64,000 nucleotides of DNA from positions 58,177 to 122,176 of the forward strand of contig JAZOOD010000010.1 in assembly GCA_045654805.1 (NCBI GenBank), given 5' to 3'. The position numbers were made by a program, and so were the translations under genes. The notes below the pieces were generated by a model. The model was given only the letters and a program-made list of their open reading frames with translations, searched no databases and was not told the origin of the DNA. Positions 8,510 through 17,059 of this stretch are shown here, piece after piece. Position 1 is the stretch's first letter. Every line of letters begins with the position of its first letter. The stretch comes from CAZNKU01 sp045654805. Lineage in GTDB: Bacteria > Bacillota > Clostridia > Monoglobales > Firm-18.

Positions 8510-9713
8510 GACTCATAAATTTATCGTGAATAGCACGAACAGCATTTTCTGCATCTTTTTGGTCAATCAATACAGAAACCTTTGTTTCAGATGTGGAAAT
8601 CATATTAATATTAATATGTGCTCCATACAAAGCTTCAAACATCTTTGCGGCAACTCCTGGAGTGCTTATCATACCTGCACCTACGATAGAAACCTTGGAA
8701 ACATCCTTGTTTGATGCAACAGATTCTGCACCTATAATATCAAGGTTTTCGTTAATAACCTTCAAGGCAGAATCTAATTGATTTTCCGCTACAGTGAAAG
8801 AAATATCCTTTGTGTTATTTCTTCCAATTGATTGCAAAATAATATCCACATTTATATTATGTTTTGCAAGTAGTGAAAATACCTTAAAGGCCTTTCCCGG
8901 TGTATCATCTATACCCACAATCGAAACTCTTGCAACATCGTTATCTCTTGTTACTCCTCTTACAAACATTTTTTCCACGTTCTTTACCTCCTTAACTACT
9001 GTACCGTCTACTCTTTGGAAGCTTGATTTCACCTCAAGCTTTACGTTATATTTAAGTGCAAGCTCTACTGAACGATTGTGCAAAACATTTGCACCTAGGC
9101 TTGCAAGTTCAAGCATTTCATCATAAGAAACATCATCAAGTTTTTTTGCTGTCGGAACAATTCTCGGGTCTGCTGTATACACACCGTCCACATCTGTGTA
9201 AATTTCACACTTATCAGCATGCAACGCTGCAGCCAAAGCAACCGCTGTTGTATCACTGCCGCCACGGCCCAGTGTTGTAATATCGTCATATTTGTTAACA
9301 CCCTGGAATCCTGCAACAATAACGATACGCTTCATATCAAGCTCTCTTTCCAAACGCTCTGTATCGATTCTCCTTATTCTTGCAGCACTGTAATTACTTG
9401 TTGTTTTAATCCCTGCCTGCCAGCCTGTAAGTGAAATAACAGGATATCCAAGCTTTTCAATAGCCATTGCAAGCAATGCCATAGAAATCTGTTCACCGGC
9501 AGAAAGTAAAACATCCATTTCCCTTTTGGACGGACCATTATTAATCTCGGCTGCTTTATCCAAAAAGTCATCCGTTGTATCACCCTGTGCAGATACTACT
9601 ACGACAACGGAATTACCCTCCTTGTAAGTATCCGTTACACGTCTGGCAACATTTTCTACCTTCTGCGCATCAGCAACAGAACTTCCTCCAAACTTTTGTA
9701 CAATTAAACTCAT
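8496..9713 (-). CDS. lysC: Aspartate kinase
   Basis: First enzyme of the aspartate pathway (aspartate to aspartyl-phosphate; precursor of lysine, threonine and methionine). It has 405 residues: an N-terminal amino-acid kinase domain with KFGGSSV at residues 7-13, then two ACT domains in the last 150 residues, the usual site of feedback inhibition. The start codon is one base after the stop of thrB, and the end overlaps rlmB by 14 bases. With hom and thrB upstream it forms a hom-thrB-lysC cluster, which suggests that the product is mainly channelled to threonine. thrC is not in the window. Confidence 0.96.
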   Translation of the reverse strand: MSLIVQKFGGSSVADAQKVENVARRVTDTYKEGNSVVVVVSAQGDTTDDFLDKAAEINNGPSKREMDVLLSAGEQISMALLAMAIEKLGYPVISLTGWQAGIKTTSNYSAARIRRIDTERLERELDMKRIVIVAGFQGVNKYDDITTLGRGGSDTTAVALAAALHADKCEIYTDVDGVYTADPRIVPTAKKLDDVSYDEMLELASLGANVLHNRSVELALKYNVKLEVKSSFQRVDGTVVKEVKNVEKMFVRGVTRDNDVARVSIVGIDDTPGKAFKVFSLLAKHNINVDIILQSIGRNNTKDISFTVAENQLDSALKVINENLDIIGAESVASNKDVSKVSIVGAGMISTPGVAAKMFEALYGAHININMISTSETKVSVLIDQKDAENAVRAIHDKFMSHESR

Positions 9714-10622
9714 CTATATCTCTCCCTCATAAACAGTCGCACCCACATTATCTGTAGGTACAAATTTAAATTGCCAATTTCTGAAATTATTTGTTATATA
9801 ACTATTCATTTTAGAATAGAACTGTGCTTCATTTTCTTTTAGTACAATAGAAACTATGGCCGACCCGGAACCGCTGATATATGTTCCCAAAGCACCGCAT
9901 TTTTCTGCTTCATAGAAAATCTTTGATGAACCTCCTATTAATCTTTTGCGGTAATACTGGTGCAATCTGTCTTGCAAAGCTGTTGACAAAAGCTCATAAT
10001 TTCCTGTTATCATAGCACTTGTAAGCATAGCTGCACGCCCTATGTTATAACTCGCGTCACGATAGCTCGCAAGTTCCGGTAATGCAGCACGAGCAACCTT
10101 TGTTCTTAAAGAAAAATTCGGAATATATACTGCAAAAGAAAGTTTCTGGTTGTCGATAGGAAAATTTATATACTTTATCCCTCTGTTTTTTACTGCAACA
10201 GCCATCCCTCCTGTAATCGCAGGGGTGACATTGTCAGGATGTCCCTCCAAATATGACGCCAGATTAATTACATCCTGTATGGACATAGGGTCATTACATA
10301 TTCTGTTGGCAGCCATTATACCACCCACTATGCAAGCACTACTGCTTCCCAACCCTCTTGTTACAGGTATATTATTAGTCTGTACGATGTGCAATCCCTT
10401 GGGTTTGTAGCCTATACGGTCAAAAGCGGACATCATTGCCCTATACACAAGATTTCTTTCATCCAAAGGAATATACTTTGAACTTTCATCTGTTATTTCA
10501 ATATTCAAACCACCATCAGTTTCTTCTGCACTTACTATATTATAAAGCTGAAGGGCAACACCTACGCTGTCAAAGCCACTTCCCATATTTGCACTTGTTG
10601 CCGGAATTTTTACCGTTACCAC
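9714..10622 (-). CDS. thrB: Homoserine kinase
   Basis: GHMP-family kinase that phosphorylates L-homoserine for threonine synthesis. It has 302 residues with the ATP-binding loop PVTRGLGSSSA at about 86-96, an N-terminal KIPATSANMGSGFDS motif typical of ThrB, and a C-terminal glycine-rich motif (GTYISGSGSAIV). It lies 15 bases after hom and directly abuts lysC. Cytoplasmic. The assignment is firm from motifs and neighbours. Confidence 0.95.
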   Translation of the reverse strand: MVTVKIPATSANMGSGFDSVGVALQLYNIVSAEETDGGLNIEITDESSKYIPLDERNLVYRAMMSAFDRIGYKPKGLHIVQTNNIPVTRGLGSSSACIVGGIMAANRICNDPMSIQDVINLASYLEGHPDNVTPAITGGMAVAVKNRGIKYINFPIDNQKLSFAVYIPNFSLRTKVARAALPELASYRDASYNIGRAAMLTSAMITGNYELLSTALQDRLHQYYRKRLIGGSSKIFYEAEKCGALGTYISGSGSAIVSIVLKENEAQFYSKMNSYITNNFRNWQFKFVPTDNVGATVYEGEI

Positions 10623-10637
10623 AGCTTTACCTCCAAA

Positions 10638-11849
10638 TTAAAATATTACCTGTATTGTATTCCTAACGCTGTCTGCACCCAATTTGTTTTTAAGTTCGTC
10701 AATTTTTTTGTTGAGTTCACATTCCTTACCTGCCGCTGAAACAAAAGCATATTCTTCCCCATTATCATTAAGCACCTGAACATCACCGAATATGTCTGCA
10801 ACAACAGATTTCGCATTTTTATCAATTACCCTTACGTAAACTTTAACATCATCAGGGTTAATATCAGTAAGCACGCCTCCATCTTCCCAATATGGTGCTC
10901 CAAGACCCTGGTGTGCAACAATATCTATAACGTCTGCAACTACTGCGCTGGCTGTAGGCATTTTGCCGGCACCTTTACCATAGAACATAACATCACCTGT
11001 TGCGCTGCCGTTAACAAGGATACCGTTGAAAACTCCTTCAACATCAGAAAGAGCATTACTTTCGGGAAGCATAACCGGTGAAACCTTTGCAAAAACTTCT
11101 TCCCCGACCCTTTTGCACTGACCTATAAGCTTTACACTATGGTTAATGCTCTGGGCATTTTTAACGTCTTCAAGAGAAATATTTGTAATACCCTCTGTAC
11201 TGATTTTGTTACAGTCTACATATTTACCAAAGGCCAAAGAAGCAAGTATGGCTATCTTCCTGCAAGCGTCTTTCCCCTCTACATCCGCAGCAGGATTTCT
11301 TTCAGCATAGCCCTTTGCCTGTGCATCTGCCAAAGAGTTTTCAAAGCTTTCTCCATCATTAATCATCTTTGTAAGAATATAGTTTGTAGTACCGTTTAAG
11401 ATACCCATAATCCAATTTATATCATTTGCTGCAAGGCAGTTGCCCAAAGGCCTTATGATAGGAATACCTCCACCTACACTTGCCTCAAACATATAGCAAA
11501 CATTCTTTTCTCTTGCTATTTTCAAAAGCTCTGTGCCATGTGTTGCAACCAATTCCTTATTGGACGTAACAACACTTTTGCCTGCAAGCAAACTTCTTTT
11601 TGTAAAGTCGTAAGCCGGATTGGTCCCACCCATAGTTTCAACCACAATGCTGATTTCCTCATCATTAATAATACTGTCAAAATCGGCGGTTATAAGGTCT
11701 TTATAAGGGCTGTCATCAAAAGTTCGTATATCAAGAACCTTTTTTACATTAATATCCTTGCCCGTTTTTTTCGAAAAGTCTTTGTTGTTAATAATTTCCA
11801 CTACTCCGGAGCCTACTGTCCCGAAGCCCAGAACTGCTACGTTAATCAT
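10638..11849 (-). CDS. hom: Homoserine dehydrogenase
   Basis: NAD(P)-dependent reduction of aspartate semialdehyde to homoserine, at the branch to threonine and methionine. It has 403 residues: an N-terminal Rossmann motif GFGTVGSG (residues 8-15), the catalytic region with GILNGTTNYILTKM and AERNPAADVEGKDA, and a C-terminal ACT domain from about residue 335 for feedback control. It is the first gene of a long minus-strand run and has a clear promoter 40 bases upstream. A strong Shine-Dalgarno (AGGAGG) precedes the ATG at 11849. Confidence 0.96.
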   Translation of the reverse strand: MINVAVLGFGTVGSGVVEIINNKDFSKKTGKDINVKKVLDIRTFDDSPYKDLITADFDSIINDEEISIVVETMGGTNPAYDFTKRSLLAGKSVVTSNKELVATHGTELLKIAREKNVCYMFEASVGGGIPIIRPLGNCLAANDINWIMGILNGTTNYILTKMINDGESFENSLADAQAKGYAERNPAADVEGKDACRKIAILASLAFGKYVDCNKISTEGITNISLEDVKNAQSINHSVKLIGQCKRVGEEVFAKVSPVMLPESNALSDVEGVFNGILVNGSATGDVMFYGKGAGKMPTASAVVADVIDIVAHQGLGAPYWEDGGVLTDINPDDVKVYVRVIDKNAKSVVADIFGDVQVLNDNGEEYAFVSAAGKECELNKKIDELKNKLGADSVRNTIQVIF

Positions 11850-11888
11850 AATTTCCTCCTAGCTTACCATATATCTATACATTATAGA

Positions 11889-11917
11889 ATGATATCACAA
11901 ATTCCATTATTTATCAA
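11889..11917 (-). promoter_or_regulatory. Sigma-A promoter of the hom operon
   Basis: -35 TTGATA (11912-11917) and -10 TATCAT (11889-11894) with a 17-base spacer, read on the minus strand. The -10 box lies 39 bases upstream of the hom start, giving a leader of about 30 bases: too short for a T-box or other large attenuator. It is the only clear promoter I see before the 14 genes that follow. Confidence 0.7.
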
Positions 11918-12063
11918 GTATATTTATAAATTTTTGTGTATATTTGCTCATATTTTTTAAATGCCATTATATAATTTGATGACTTTATGCATTCTATATA
12001 ACACCCAAACCTCTAAAAACATATAATAAAATGAGTGTGTATTACTCATCGGGAGGTGTCTGA

Positions 12064-12315
12064 ATGTATTATATAGTATACAGCTCAATTACCTTTGCCA
12101 CAGGGATAAAAAACAAATTCAGATATGATAAGGAACAGATAACCGTTATACACACACCTTCAAAAATTTCAGGTGCAAGCTGTTCGTACAGTTTGAAAGT
12201 AAACAACTTTGAAAAGGCTGTAGAAATAATAAAAGCCTCGGAAGAATACGGTGTGCAGATAAAAGGATTATACAAAAAAACTAATAACGATAATTTTGAA
12301 GAGATAACCTATTAA
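12064..12315 (+). CDS. DUF3343 domain protein (putative Se/S carrier-like)
   Basis: 83 residues with the N-terminal pattern YIVYSSITFA and the CSYSL segment (Cys39-type position) characteristic of DUF3343 proteins. In Clostridia these small proteins are frequently encoded beside cysteine-desulfurase-like enzymes and sometimes beside selenium-metabolism genes, which has led to the suggestion that they carry sulfur or selenium. That role is not proven. The start ATG follows a strong GGGAGGTG site. The next gene, 19 bases away, encodes a desulfurase-like enzyme, so the two are probably one operon. Confidence 0.82.
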   Translation: MYYIVYSSITFATGIKNKFRYDKEQITVIHTPSKISGASCSYSLKVNNFEKAVEIIKASEEYGVQIKGLYKKTNNDNFEEITY

Positions 12316-12334
12316 TGTCAAAGGAGCTTTTTAA

Positions 12335-13453
12335 ATGATATATCTTGACAATGCAGCAACTACTCTTATAAAACCTTATGCGGTAATTGAAGCTTGTAAT
12401 ATGTGGCTTAACAAATTCAGTGCAAATTCCGGCAGAGGCGGTCACAAGTTGGCACTTAATGCCGGTAATAAAGTATATGAATGCCGAGAGCTTATTGCAA
12501 AGCTCTTCAATATAGACAGACCGGAAAATATAATATTTACACTTAATGCTACAATGGCACTTAATATCGCTATAAATGGCTTTGTAAAACAAGGAACCCA
12601 TATAGTAATCAGCGGTATGGAGCACAATTCCGTATACCGTCCCGTATCAAACTGCGGGTGTTCCTTTTCCGTGGCAGAGCCTGACCCTACAGGATTTGTA
12701 ACTGTGGAAAGTATCAAAAAAGCTGTAAGGTCAAACACTTCTCTGATTATCGTGACACACGCATCAAACGTGGTTGGTACTATTAATCCCATAACAGAAA
12801 TCGGTGCATTTGCCAAAAGCCGTGGTATAACCTTTTTGGTAGATGCCGCACAGACAGCAGGTGTTTTGGATATTGATGTAAAGCGCGATAACATAGATAT
12901 GTTAGCATTTGCCGGGCATAAAACATTGCTTGGTCCTTCGGGAACAGGGGGACTTTATATATCCCCCAAAATCCAACTCTCTCCAATATTGTATGGAGGA
13001 ACGGGGTCTGTTTCTGAAAGTTCTGCCCAACCGGACTTCCTACCTGACCGGTTTGAAAGCGGAACGCTAAATATTGTAGGAATAGCAGGTCTTGCCGAGG
13101 GTGTAAAATATATTTTGAAAAATACTACAAAAAAAATAAGAGAATATGAGCAAAAGCTTACGGAGCGTTTACTGGAAGGGTTGTATAATATGGATAATCT
13201 TACGTTGTTCGGAGGTACAAATCGGGTAGGTATCGTAAGCTTTTCAATTAATAATATCGACAGTGTTTCAGTATGTAATATGTTAGATTCTAAAAATATT
13301 GCCGCAAGAGGCGGGCTGCATTGTTCACCATTGGCACACAAATCTCTCAATACCCCTGAGGGTCTTGTGAGATTAAGCGTAGGTTGTTTTAATACTAATT
13401 CCGATATAGATAATGCCATAAATGCTGTTTATAAAATCTCAAAGCAAAAATAA
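12335..13453 (+). CDS. Cysteine desulfurase-like class V aminotransferase
   Basis: PLP enzyme of 372 residues, likely releasing sulfur (or selenium) from cysteine or selenocysteine. The start MIYLDNAATT is typical. The PLP lysine is Lys196 in AGHKTLLGP, and a catalytic-type cysteine, Cys330, sits in GGLHCSPLAH. Both key residues are present, so it is predicted to be active. The length is slightly under the 400 of SufS/IscS and fits the shorter clostridial cysteine desulfurase family. It is preceded by an AAGGAG site and the DUF3343 gene, and followed by a strong terminator. Its physiological acceptor (Fe-S, thio-tRNA or selenium) is not shown by the context. Confidence 0.9.
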   Translation: MIYLDNAATTLIKPYAVIEACNMWLNKFSANSGRGGHKLALNAGNKVYECRELIAKLFNIDRPENIIFTLNATMALNIAINGFVKQGTHIVISGMEHNSVYRPVSNCGCSFSVAEPDPTGFVTVESIKKAVRSNTSLIIVTHASNVVGTINPITEIGAFAKSRGITFLVDAAQTAGVLDIDVKRDNIDMLAFAGHKTLLGPSGTGGLYISPKIQLSPILYGGTGSVSESSAQPDFLPDRFESGTLNIVGIAGLAEGVKYILKNTTKKIREYEQKLTERLLEGLYNMDNLTLFGGTNRVGIVSFSINNIDSVSVCNMLDSKNIAARGGLHCSPLAHKSLNTPEGLVRLSVGCFNTNSDIDNAINAVYKISKQK

Positions 13454-13464
13454 ATTCATTATAT

Positions 13465-13509
13465 AATGCGGTGAATTCTCTTTTGGATTTACCGCATTTT
13501 ATTTTTTTT
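13465..13509 (+). terminator. Intrinsic terminator after the desulfurase gene
   Basis: A stem of AATGCGGTGAAT (13465-13476) pairs with ATTTACCGCATT (13487-13498), with one mismatch. It is followed by a run of T residues to 13509. It ends the DUF3343-desulfurase transcript just before the tRNA promoter. Confidence 0.8.
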
Positions 13510-13520
13510 CAAAAAAACTA

Positions 13521-13549
13521 TTGACAAATTCATAAAATGATGATATTAT
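13521..13549 (+). promoter_or_regulatory. Sigma-A promoter of tRNA-Leu
   Basis: -35 TTGACA (13521-13526), 17-base spacer, -10 TATTAT (13544-13549). It starts 14 bases before the tRNA, giving the very short leader usual for a singleton tRNA gene. Confidence 0.75.
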
Positions 13550-13562
13550 TTACTAGTCGCTT

Positions 13563-13646
13563 GCGGATGTGGCGGAATTGGCAGACGCGCTAGACTTAGG
13601 ATCTAGTGTCTTCGACGTGGGGGTTCAAGTCCCTTCATCCGCACCA
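13563..13646 (+). tRNA. tRNA-Leu (anticodon TAG)
   Basis: 84 bases with CCA encoded at 13644-13646. The acceptor stem GCGGATG (13563-13569) pairs perfectly with CATCCGC (13636-13642). The anticodon loop is CTTAGGA with anticodon TAG at 13597-13599, reading CUN leucine codons. A long variable arm (TGTCTTCGACG-type) and the T-arm GGTTCAAGTCC fit a class II leucine tRNA. It has its own promoter and terminator. Confidence 0.97.
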
Positions 13647-13651
13647 CAGAG

Positions 13652-13692
13652 AACAGAGTATCATTTGATGCTCTGTTTTTTGTTTTTTTTTT
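13652..13692 (+). terminator. Intrinsic terminator of tRNA-Leu
   Basis: A stem AACAGAGTATC (13652-13662) pairs with GATGCTCTGTT (13667-13677) around a four-base loop, with one mismatch. A long T-rich tract follows. It also separates the tRNA from the convergent AraC-type gene. Confidence 0.8.
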
Positions 13693-13708
13693 GAATATTT
13701 TACACAAA

Positions 13709-14611
13709 TCACGCTTGCTTTTTATATTTATAGGTTGAAGGTGATACACCTTCGATTTTTTTAAACACATTTGAAAAATAATATTGATTGTTAAACTTAA
13801 GCATTTCTGAAATTGATGCAATTGAATGCTTACCTTCTTTTATAAGTCTTTTTGCCTCTTTAATTTTAAGAGAGTTATAATATTGCATAATAGATGCTCC
13901 TGAACGCTTTTTAAACAATACAGAAAGATATGTACGACTATAATTAAGACTTTTACATAAATCTTCAATAGTTAATTCGGAATATACAGCTTCGGAAATT
14001 TTTTCAATCATCTTTTGAAAAATTATTTTTTCCAGTTCCTCTTTTGATTCATAGGTAATTATATCCTCACTTTTTTCAACAACTCTGCCAACAGTCAGCA
14101 AAAATGTTTCCATATATAATTTAAACAACTGCTGAGCTCCCAAAGGGGGTTCTGCCAAAAGGGCTTTGGATATAAAAGCGTCTTCGTCAAACGGACGGTT
14201 ACCTGTTGCAAAAATATTTCTTGCTTCTTCATACATTTTATAAATCAACTTTTTCTGTTCCATATCCAAAGATACTTTTAAACCTTCAAACAAGCTCATA
14301 GCCTTGCTTGCAGAATAAAAAGATATAAAAAATAGCTTTGCAGTAGTGTTGTTGACAGAATAAACATGGTGTGCCTCACCTGGTTTATGAAAAACAACAT
14401 CCCCGGGCAATAAATGTATTGGAGTATCATCAGCCATAGCAACAGCCTCACCGGACTCTAAATATACAATCTCCCAAAAATCATGTGCTTCAGGTATATC
14501 TACAAAATCAGGCTTTATTTTCACTGTTAAAAAATGTACTATATCCTGCACATTAACAGTAGTCTTCATACTTTTGCTTATGTACATATTCCTTGATCTG
14601 ACCACAACCAT
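13709..14611 (-). CDS. AraC family transcriptional regulator with cupin-type sensor domain
   Basis: 300 residues. The N-terminal part (about 30-110) has the cupin pattern of sugar-sensing AraC regulators: EAHDFWEIVYLESGEA and LLPGDVVFHKPGEAHHV. The C-terminal 100 residues carry two helix-turn-helix motifs, including FNNQYYFSNVFKKIEGVSPSTY, the family signature. It is transcribed divergently from a Gfo/Idh/MocA dehydrogenase, from a consensus promoter, so it probably regulates that gene; nagB-nagA lies just beyond. The inducer is unknown, perhaps a sugar or amino sugar. The chosen start ATG at 14611 is preceded by a moderate GAAAGAG site. Confidence 0.9.
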   Translation of the reverse strand: MVVVRSRNMYISKSMKTTVNVQDIVHFLTVKIKPDFVDIPEAHDFWEIVYLESGEAVAMADDTPIHLLPGDVVFHKPGEAHHVYSVNNTTAKLFFISFYSASKAMSLFEGLKVSLDMEQKKLIYKMYEEARNIFATGNRPFDEDAFISKALLAEPPLGAQQLFKLYMETFLLTVGRVVEKSEDIITYESKEELEKIIFQKMIEKISEAVYSELTIEDLCKSLNYSRTYLSVLFKKRSGASIMQYYNSLKIKEAKRLIKEGKHSIASISEMLKFNNQYYFSNVFKKIEGVSPSTYKYKKQA

Positions 14612-14647
14612 ACAAAACCACTCTTTCTTAAATCACACGTTTATATG

Positions 14648-14676
14648 ATTATAATACCTACATATTTTTTTGTCAA
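14648..14676 (-). promoter_or_regulatory. Perfect-consensus sigma-A promoter of the AraC-type gene
   Basis: On the minus strand, -35 TTGACA (14671-14676), 17-base spacer and -10 TATAAT (14648-14653): an exact match to consensus. A 12-base palindrome, TTTGTGAACAAA, at 14708-14719 lies upstream, in the shared divergent region, and could be a regulator site. Confidence 0.8.
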
Positions 14677-14792
14677 TATAAAATTCTCTATAAACAAAAG
14701 TATATATTTTGTGAACAAATATACATTGTAATATTTTTTTTCAAATGATATATTTGTGCCATAAAATATATTGAATGAAAGGAATTTTTTGA

Positions 14793-15845
14793 ATGAAAAA
14801 GACACTAAAATACGCAGTAATAGGATGCGGAAATTTTGGTAACCGCCACTTAGAGGCTTTAACTCTTGTTCGTGGAGTGGAAATAGTAGCTCTTTGTGAC
14901 ATTCATATTGAGAAATGTGAAGAAAGAAAGGCTCAGTACAATCTTGATGCAAACTGCTACACAGACCATAATGAAATGCTTGCAAATGAAGATATTGATA
15001 TCGTTGCAGTTGCAACATCTGACCAGGCTCATAAGCAGGCAACAGTTGATGCACTAAAGGCAGGCTGCCACGTTATGTGTGAAAAACCAATGGCACTTTT
15101 GCTTGAAGAATGCGAGGAAATGATAAAAGTTGCTGATGAAACAGGCAACCTTTTAATGGTAGGTCAGGTATGCCGTTATGCGCCGGGCTTTGTAAAAGCT
15201 AAGGAATTGGTAGAAAAAGGCGTTATTGGCGACCTTTACTTTGTTGAAAGCGAATATGCTCACGATTACGTAAACGTAAGAGGCGTAGATGACTGGCGTG
15301 TAAACAAGGATCGTGAACCAATTATAGGTGGAGCGTGCCACGCTATTGACCTATTAAGATGGATTGCAGGTGACCCTGTTGAGACTTTTGCATACAGCAA
15401 CCACAAGATGCTTAAGGATTGGCCTATTAATGATACAACAGTAGCAACTATGAAGTTCCCTAATGACGTAATCGGTAAAGTTTTCACATCAATTGCTTGT
15501 AAAAGAGATTACACAATGAGAACAGTACTTTATGGATCAAAGGGTACAATTATTGTAAACAATACGGACCCCGAACTTACACTTTATCTCGAAACGATTG
15601 ACGGACATCCTTTTGCTGCAGGTCAGTTGGAAGGTGGTTCTGAAGAAAGTATAAAGCATATGATAAAAGTTGAAGTAAACAACCACAATGTTGCTGAAGA
15701 ACACAGACAAATGATTGCAGCAGTTACAGAAGGCAAGCCACTTATTACACCAGGACGTGAAGGTGCACGTACAGTTGCAGTATGCCGTGCTGTTGTTGAA
15801 TCAGCTAACACAGGTATGCCGGTTAAAATTAACTATACAGTATAA
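14793..15845 (+). CDS. Gfo/Idh/MocA family oxidoreductase
   Basis: NAD(P)-dependent sugar or inositol-type dehydrogenase of 350 residues, full length. The Rossmann motif GCGNFG is at 11-16; the family EKP motif, with the catalytic-type lysine, is at 97-99. The GGACHAIDLLRW segment (family GG-x-x-x-D/H) occurs near 178-190. The start ATG follows a GAAAGG site. The gene is divergent from an AraC-type regulator and ends at a strong terminator shared with nagA on the opposite strand. The substrate cannot be named; the neighbours suggest carbohydrate, possibly amino-sugar, metabolism. Codon use is noticeably cleaner than in neighbours, hinting at high expression. Confidence 0.9.
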   Translation: MKKTLKYAVIGCGNFGNRHLEALTLVRGVEIVALCDIHIEKCEERKAQYNLDANCYTDHNEMLANEDIDIVAVATSDQAHKQATVDALKAGCHVMCEKPMALLLEECEEMIKVADETGNLLMVGQVCRYAPGFVKAKELVEKGVIGDLYFVESEYAHDYVNVRGVDDWRVNKDREPIIGGACHAIDLLRWIAGDPVETFAYSNHKMLKDWPINDTTVATMKFPNDVIGKVFTSIACKRDYTMRTVLYGSKGTIIVNNTDPELTLYLETIDGHPFAAGQLEGGSEESIKHMIKVEVNNHNVAEEHRQMIAAVTEGKPLITPGREGARTVAVCRAVVESANTGMPVKINYTV

Positions 15846-15857
15846 TGATGGCAAAAA

Positions 15858-15887
15858 AATAACCTCTATGTTTCCATAGAGGTTATT
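15858..15887. terminator. Bidirectional terminator between the dehydrogenase and nagA
   Basis: A perfect 13-base stem, AATAACCTCTATG (15858-15870) with CATAGAGGTTATT (15875-15887), has a four-base loop. T-rich sequence follows on the plus side and A-rich precedes it (T-rich on the minus side), so it can end both convergent transcripts. Confidence 0.9.
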
Positions 15888-15893
15888 TTATTT

Positions 15894-17048
15894 TTATTTT
15901 ACTCTTTTGCCCCCAACCAATGTTGCAAAAATATTTATATCTTTATCAAATATAACAACGTCCGCATCATATCCGGGCATTAATTCACCCTTTGTTTGAG
16001 CACCTATTATTTTAGCCGGTGTTGTTGATGCCATCTTTACTGCATCTACTATGGAAACATTTGCCATATTAACCATATTGCGTACTAATCTGTCGCTGAA
16101 TGCAACACTTCCAGCAAATGCGGTTCTGTCAGGCAGTTTCGCCACCCCGTCTTCTATTATTACTTTCAGCCCATTTTTAAGACTGCCCAATACACTTTCT
16201 CCGTCAGGCATTCCGGCACCTCTCATAGAGTCAGTAATCAATGCGATTTTATCAGGTCCCTTTATTTTATATACCAATCTTAAAAGGTCGGCAGGTAAAT
16301 GTATACCATCTGCAATTATCTCAACTGTTATATCATCATTTAAGTATGCTTCCTCCACTACACCAGCATGGCGGAATGCATTTTTACGATGTACCGTACT
16401 CATAGCAGAGTAAAGATGGGTAATATGTGTAAAGCCATTTTCAAAGGCTTTATGTGCAACAGTGCTTTCCGCATCACTGTGACCAATACACGGTAAAATG
16501 CCCTTGGAAGTAATATACTTTGCAAATTCTTCGGAACCGGCAAGCTCCGGAGCACCTGTCCACCGAATTATACGGTCTGTTCTCTCAGCAATTTTTTCAT
16601 ATTCCTCCGGGTCAAAATCACGCAAAAATCTTTCCTCCTGAGCACCCTTTTGACTTGGTGCGAAATACGGACCTTCAAAATGAATTCCCAAAAGGTTTGC
16701 CCCGCCGGTTTCTCCGACACTCTCAAACACGTCTATAGAATCAAGCATCCCCTGAGTATCACTGGAGGTAATAGTAGGTAATAAGGACGTTGTACCGTGC
16801 TGTGCATGGGCTCTTGCAATTTTTATATATGCCTCTTTGGTGTTGTCCAAAAAGTCATATCCTGCTGCCCCATGTGTATGTATTTCCACAAAGCCTGGAG
16901 CAACATATCTACCCTCTGCCTTTATTTCCTCGTCAAAGGGCAAGTCATCGGGAGTTATGCAATAAATCTTGTCATCTTTTATATAAAGATTAGAATTTAT
17001 TTCCTTTCCGTCAGCTATTACTATACCGCCGCTTATTTTAATAACCAT
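15894..17048 (-). CDS. nagA: N-acetylglucosamine-6-phosphate deacetylase
   Basis: Amidohydrolase-fold enzyme that removes acetate from GlcNAc-6-phosphate, giving glucosamine-6-phosphate for NagB. It has 384 residues with the HxH metal motif at His57 and His59 (EIHTHG), GIHFEGPY, the later CIGHSDA and HLYSAMS metal/substrate histidines, and the catalytic aspartate in LITDSMRGAG. It lies 11 bases behind nagB in the same operon. The two enzymes together convert GlcNAc-6-P to fructose-6-P, acetate and ammonia; no transporter for GlcNAc is adjacent. Confidence 0.96.
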   Translation of the reverse strand: MVIKISGGIVIADGKEINSNLYIKDDKIYCITPDDLPFDEEIKAEGRYVAPGFVEIHTHGAAGYDFLDNTKEAYIKIARAHAQHGTTSLLPTITSSDTQGMLDSIDVFESVGETGGANLLGIHFEGPYFAPSQKGAQEERFLRDFDPEEYEKIAERTDRIIRWTGAPELAGSEEFAKYITSKGILPCIGHSDAESTVAHKAFENGFTHITHLYSAMSTVHRKNAFRHAGVVEEAYLNDDITVEIIADGIHLPADLLRLVYKIKGPDKIALITDSMRGAGMPDGESVLGSLKNGLKVIIEDGVAKLPDRTAFAGSVAFSDRLVRNMVNMANVSIVDAVKMASTTPAKIIGAQTKGELMPGYDADVVIFDKDINIFATLVGGKRVK

Positions 17049-17059
17049 AATATCACCTT

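Noticed and set aside
13603..13821. Minus-strand ORF of 72 codons overlapping tRNA-Leu
   Set aside because: It crosses the tRNA gene and its terminator and overlaps the AraC-type gene in another frame; none of its residues suggest a protein.
14641..15054. Minus-strand ORF of 137 codons in the AraC/dehydrogenase region
   Set aside because: It is antisense to the start of the dehydrogenase and runs through the divergent promoter region; no family pattern.
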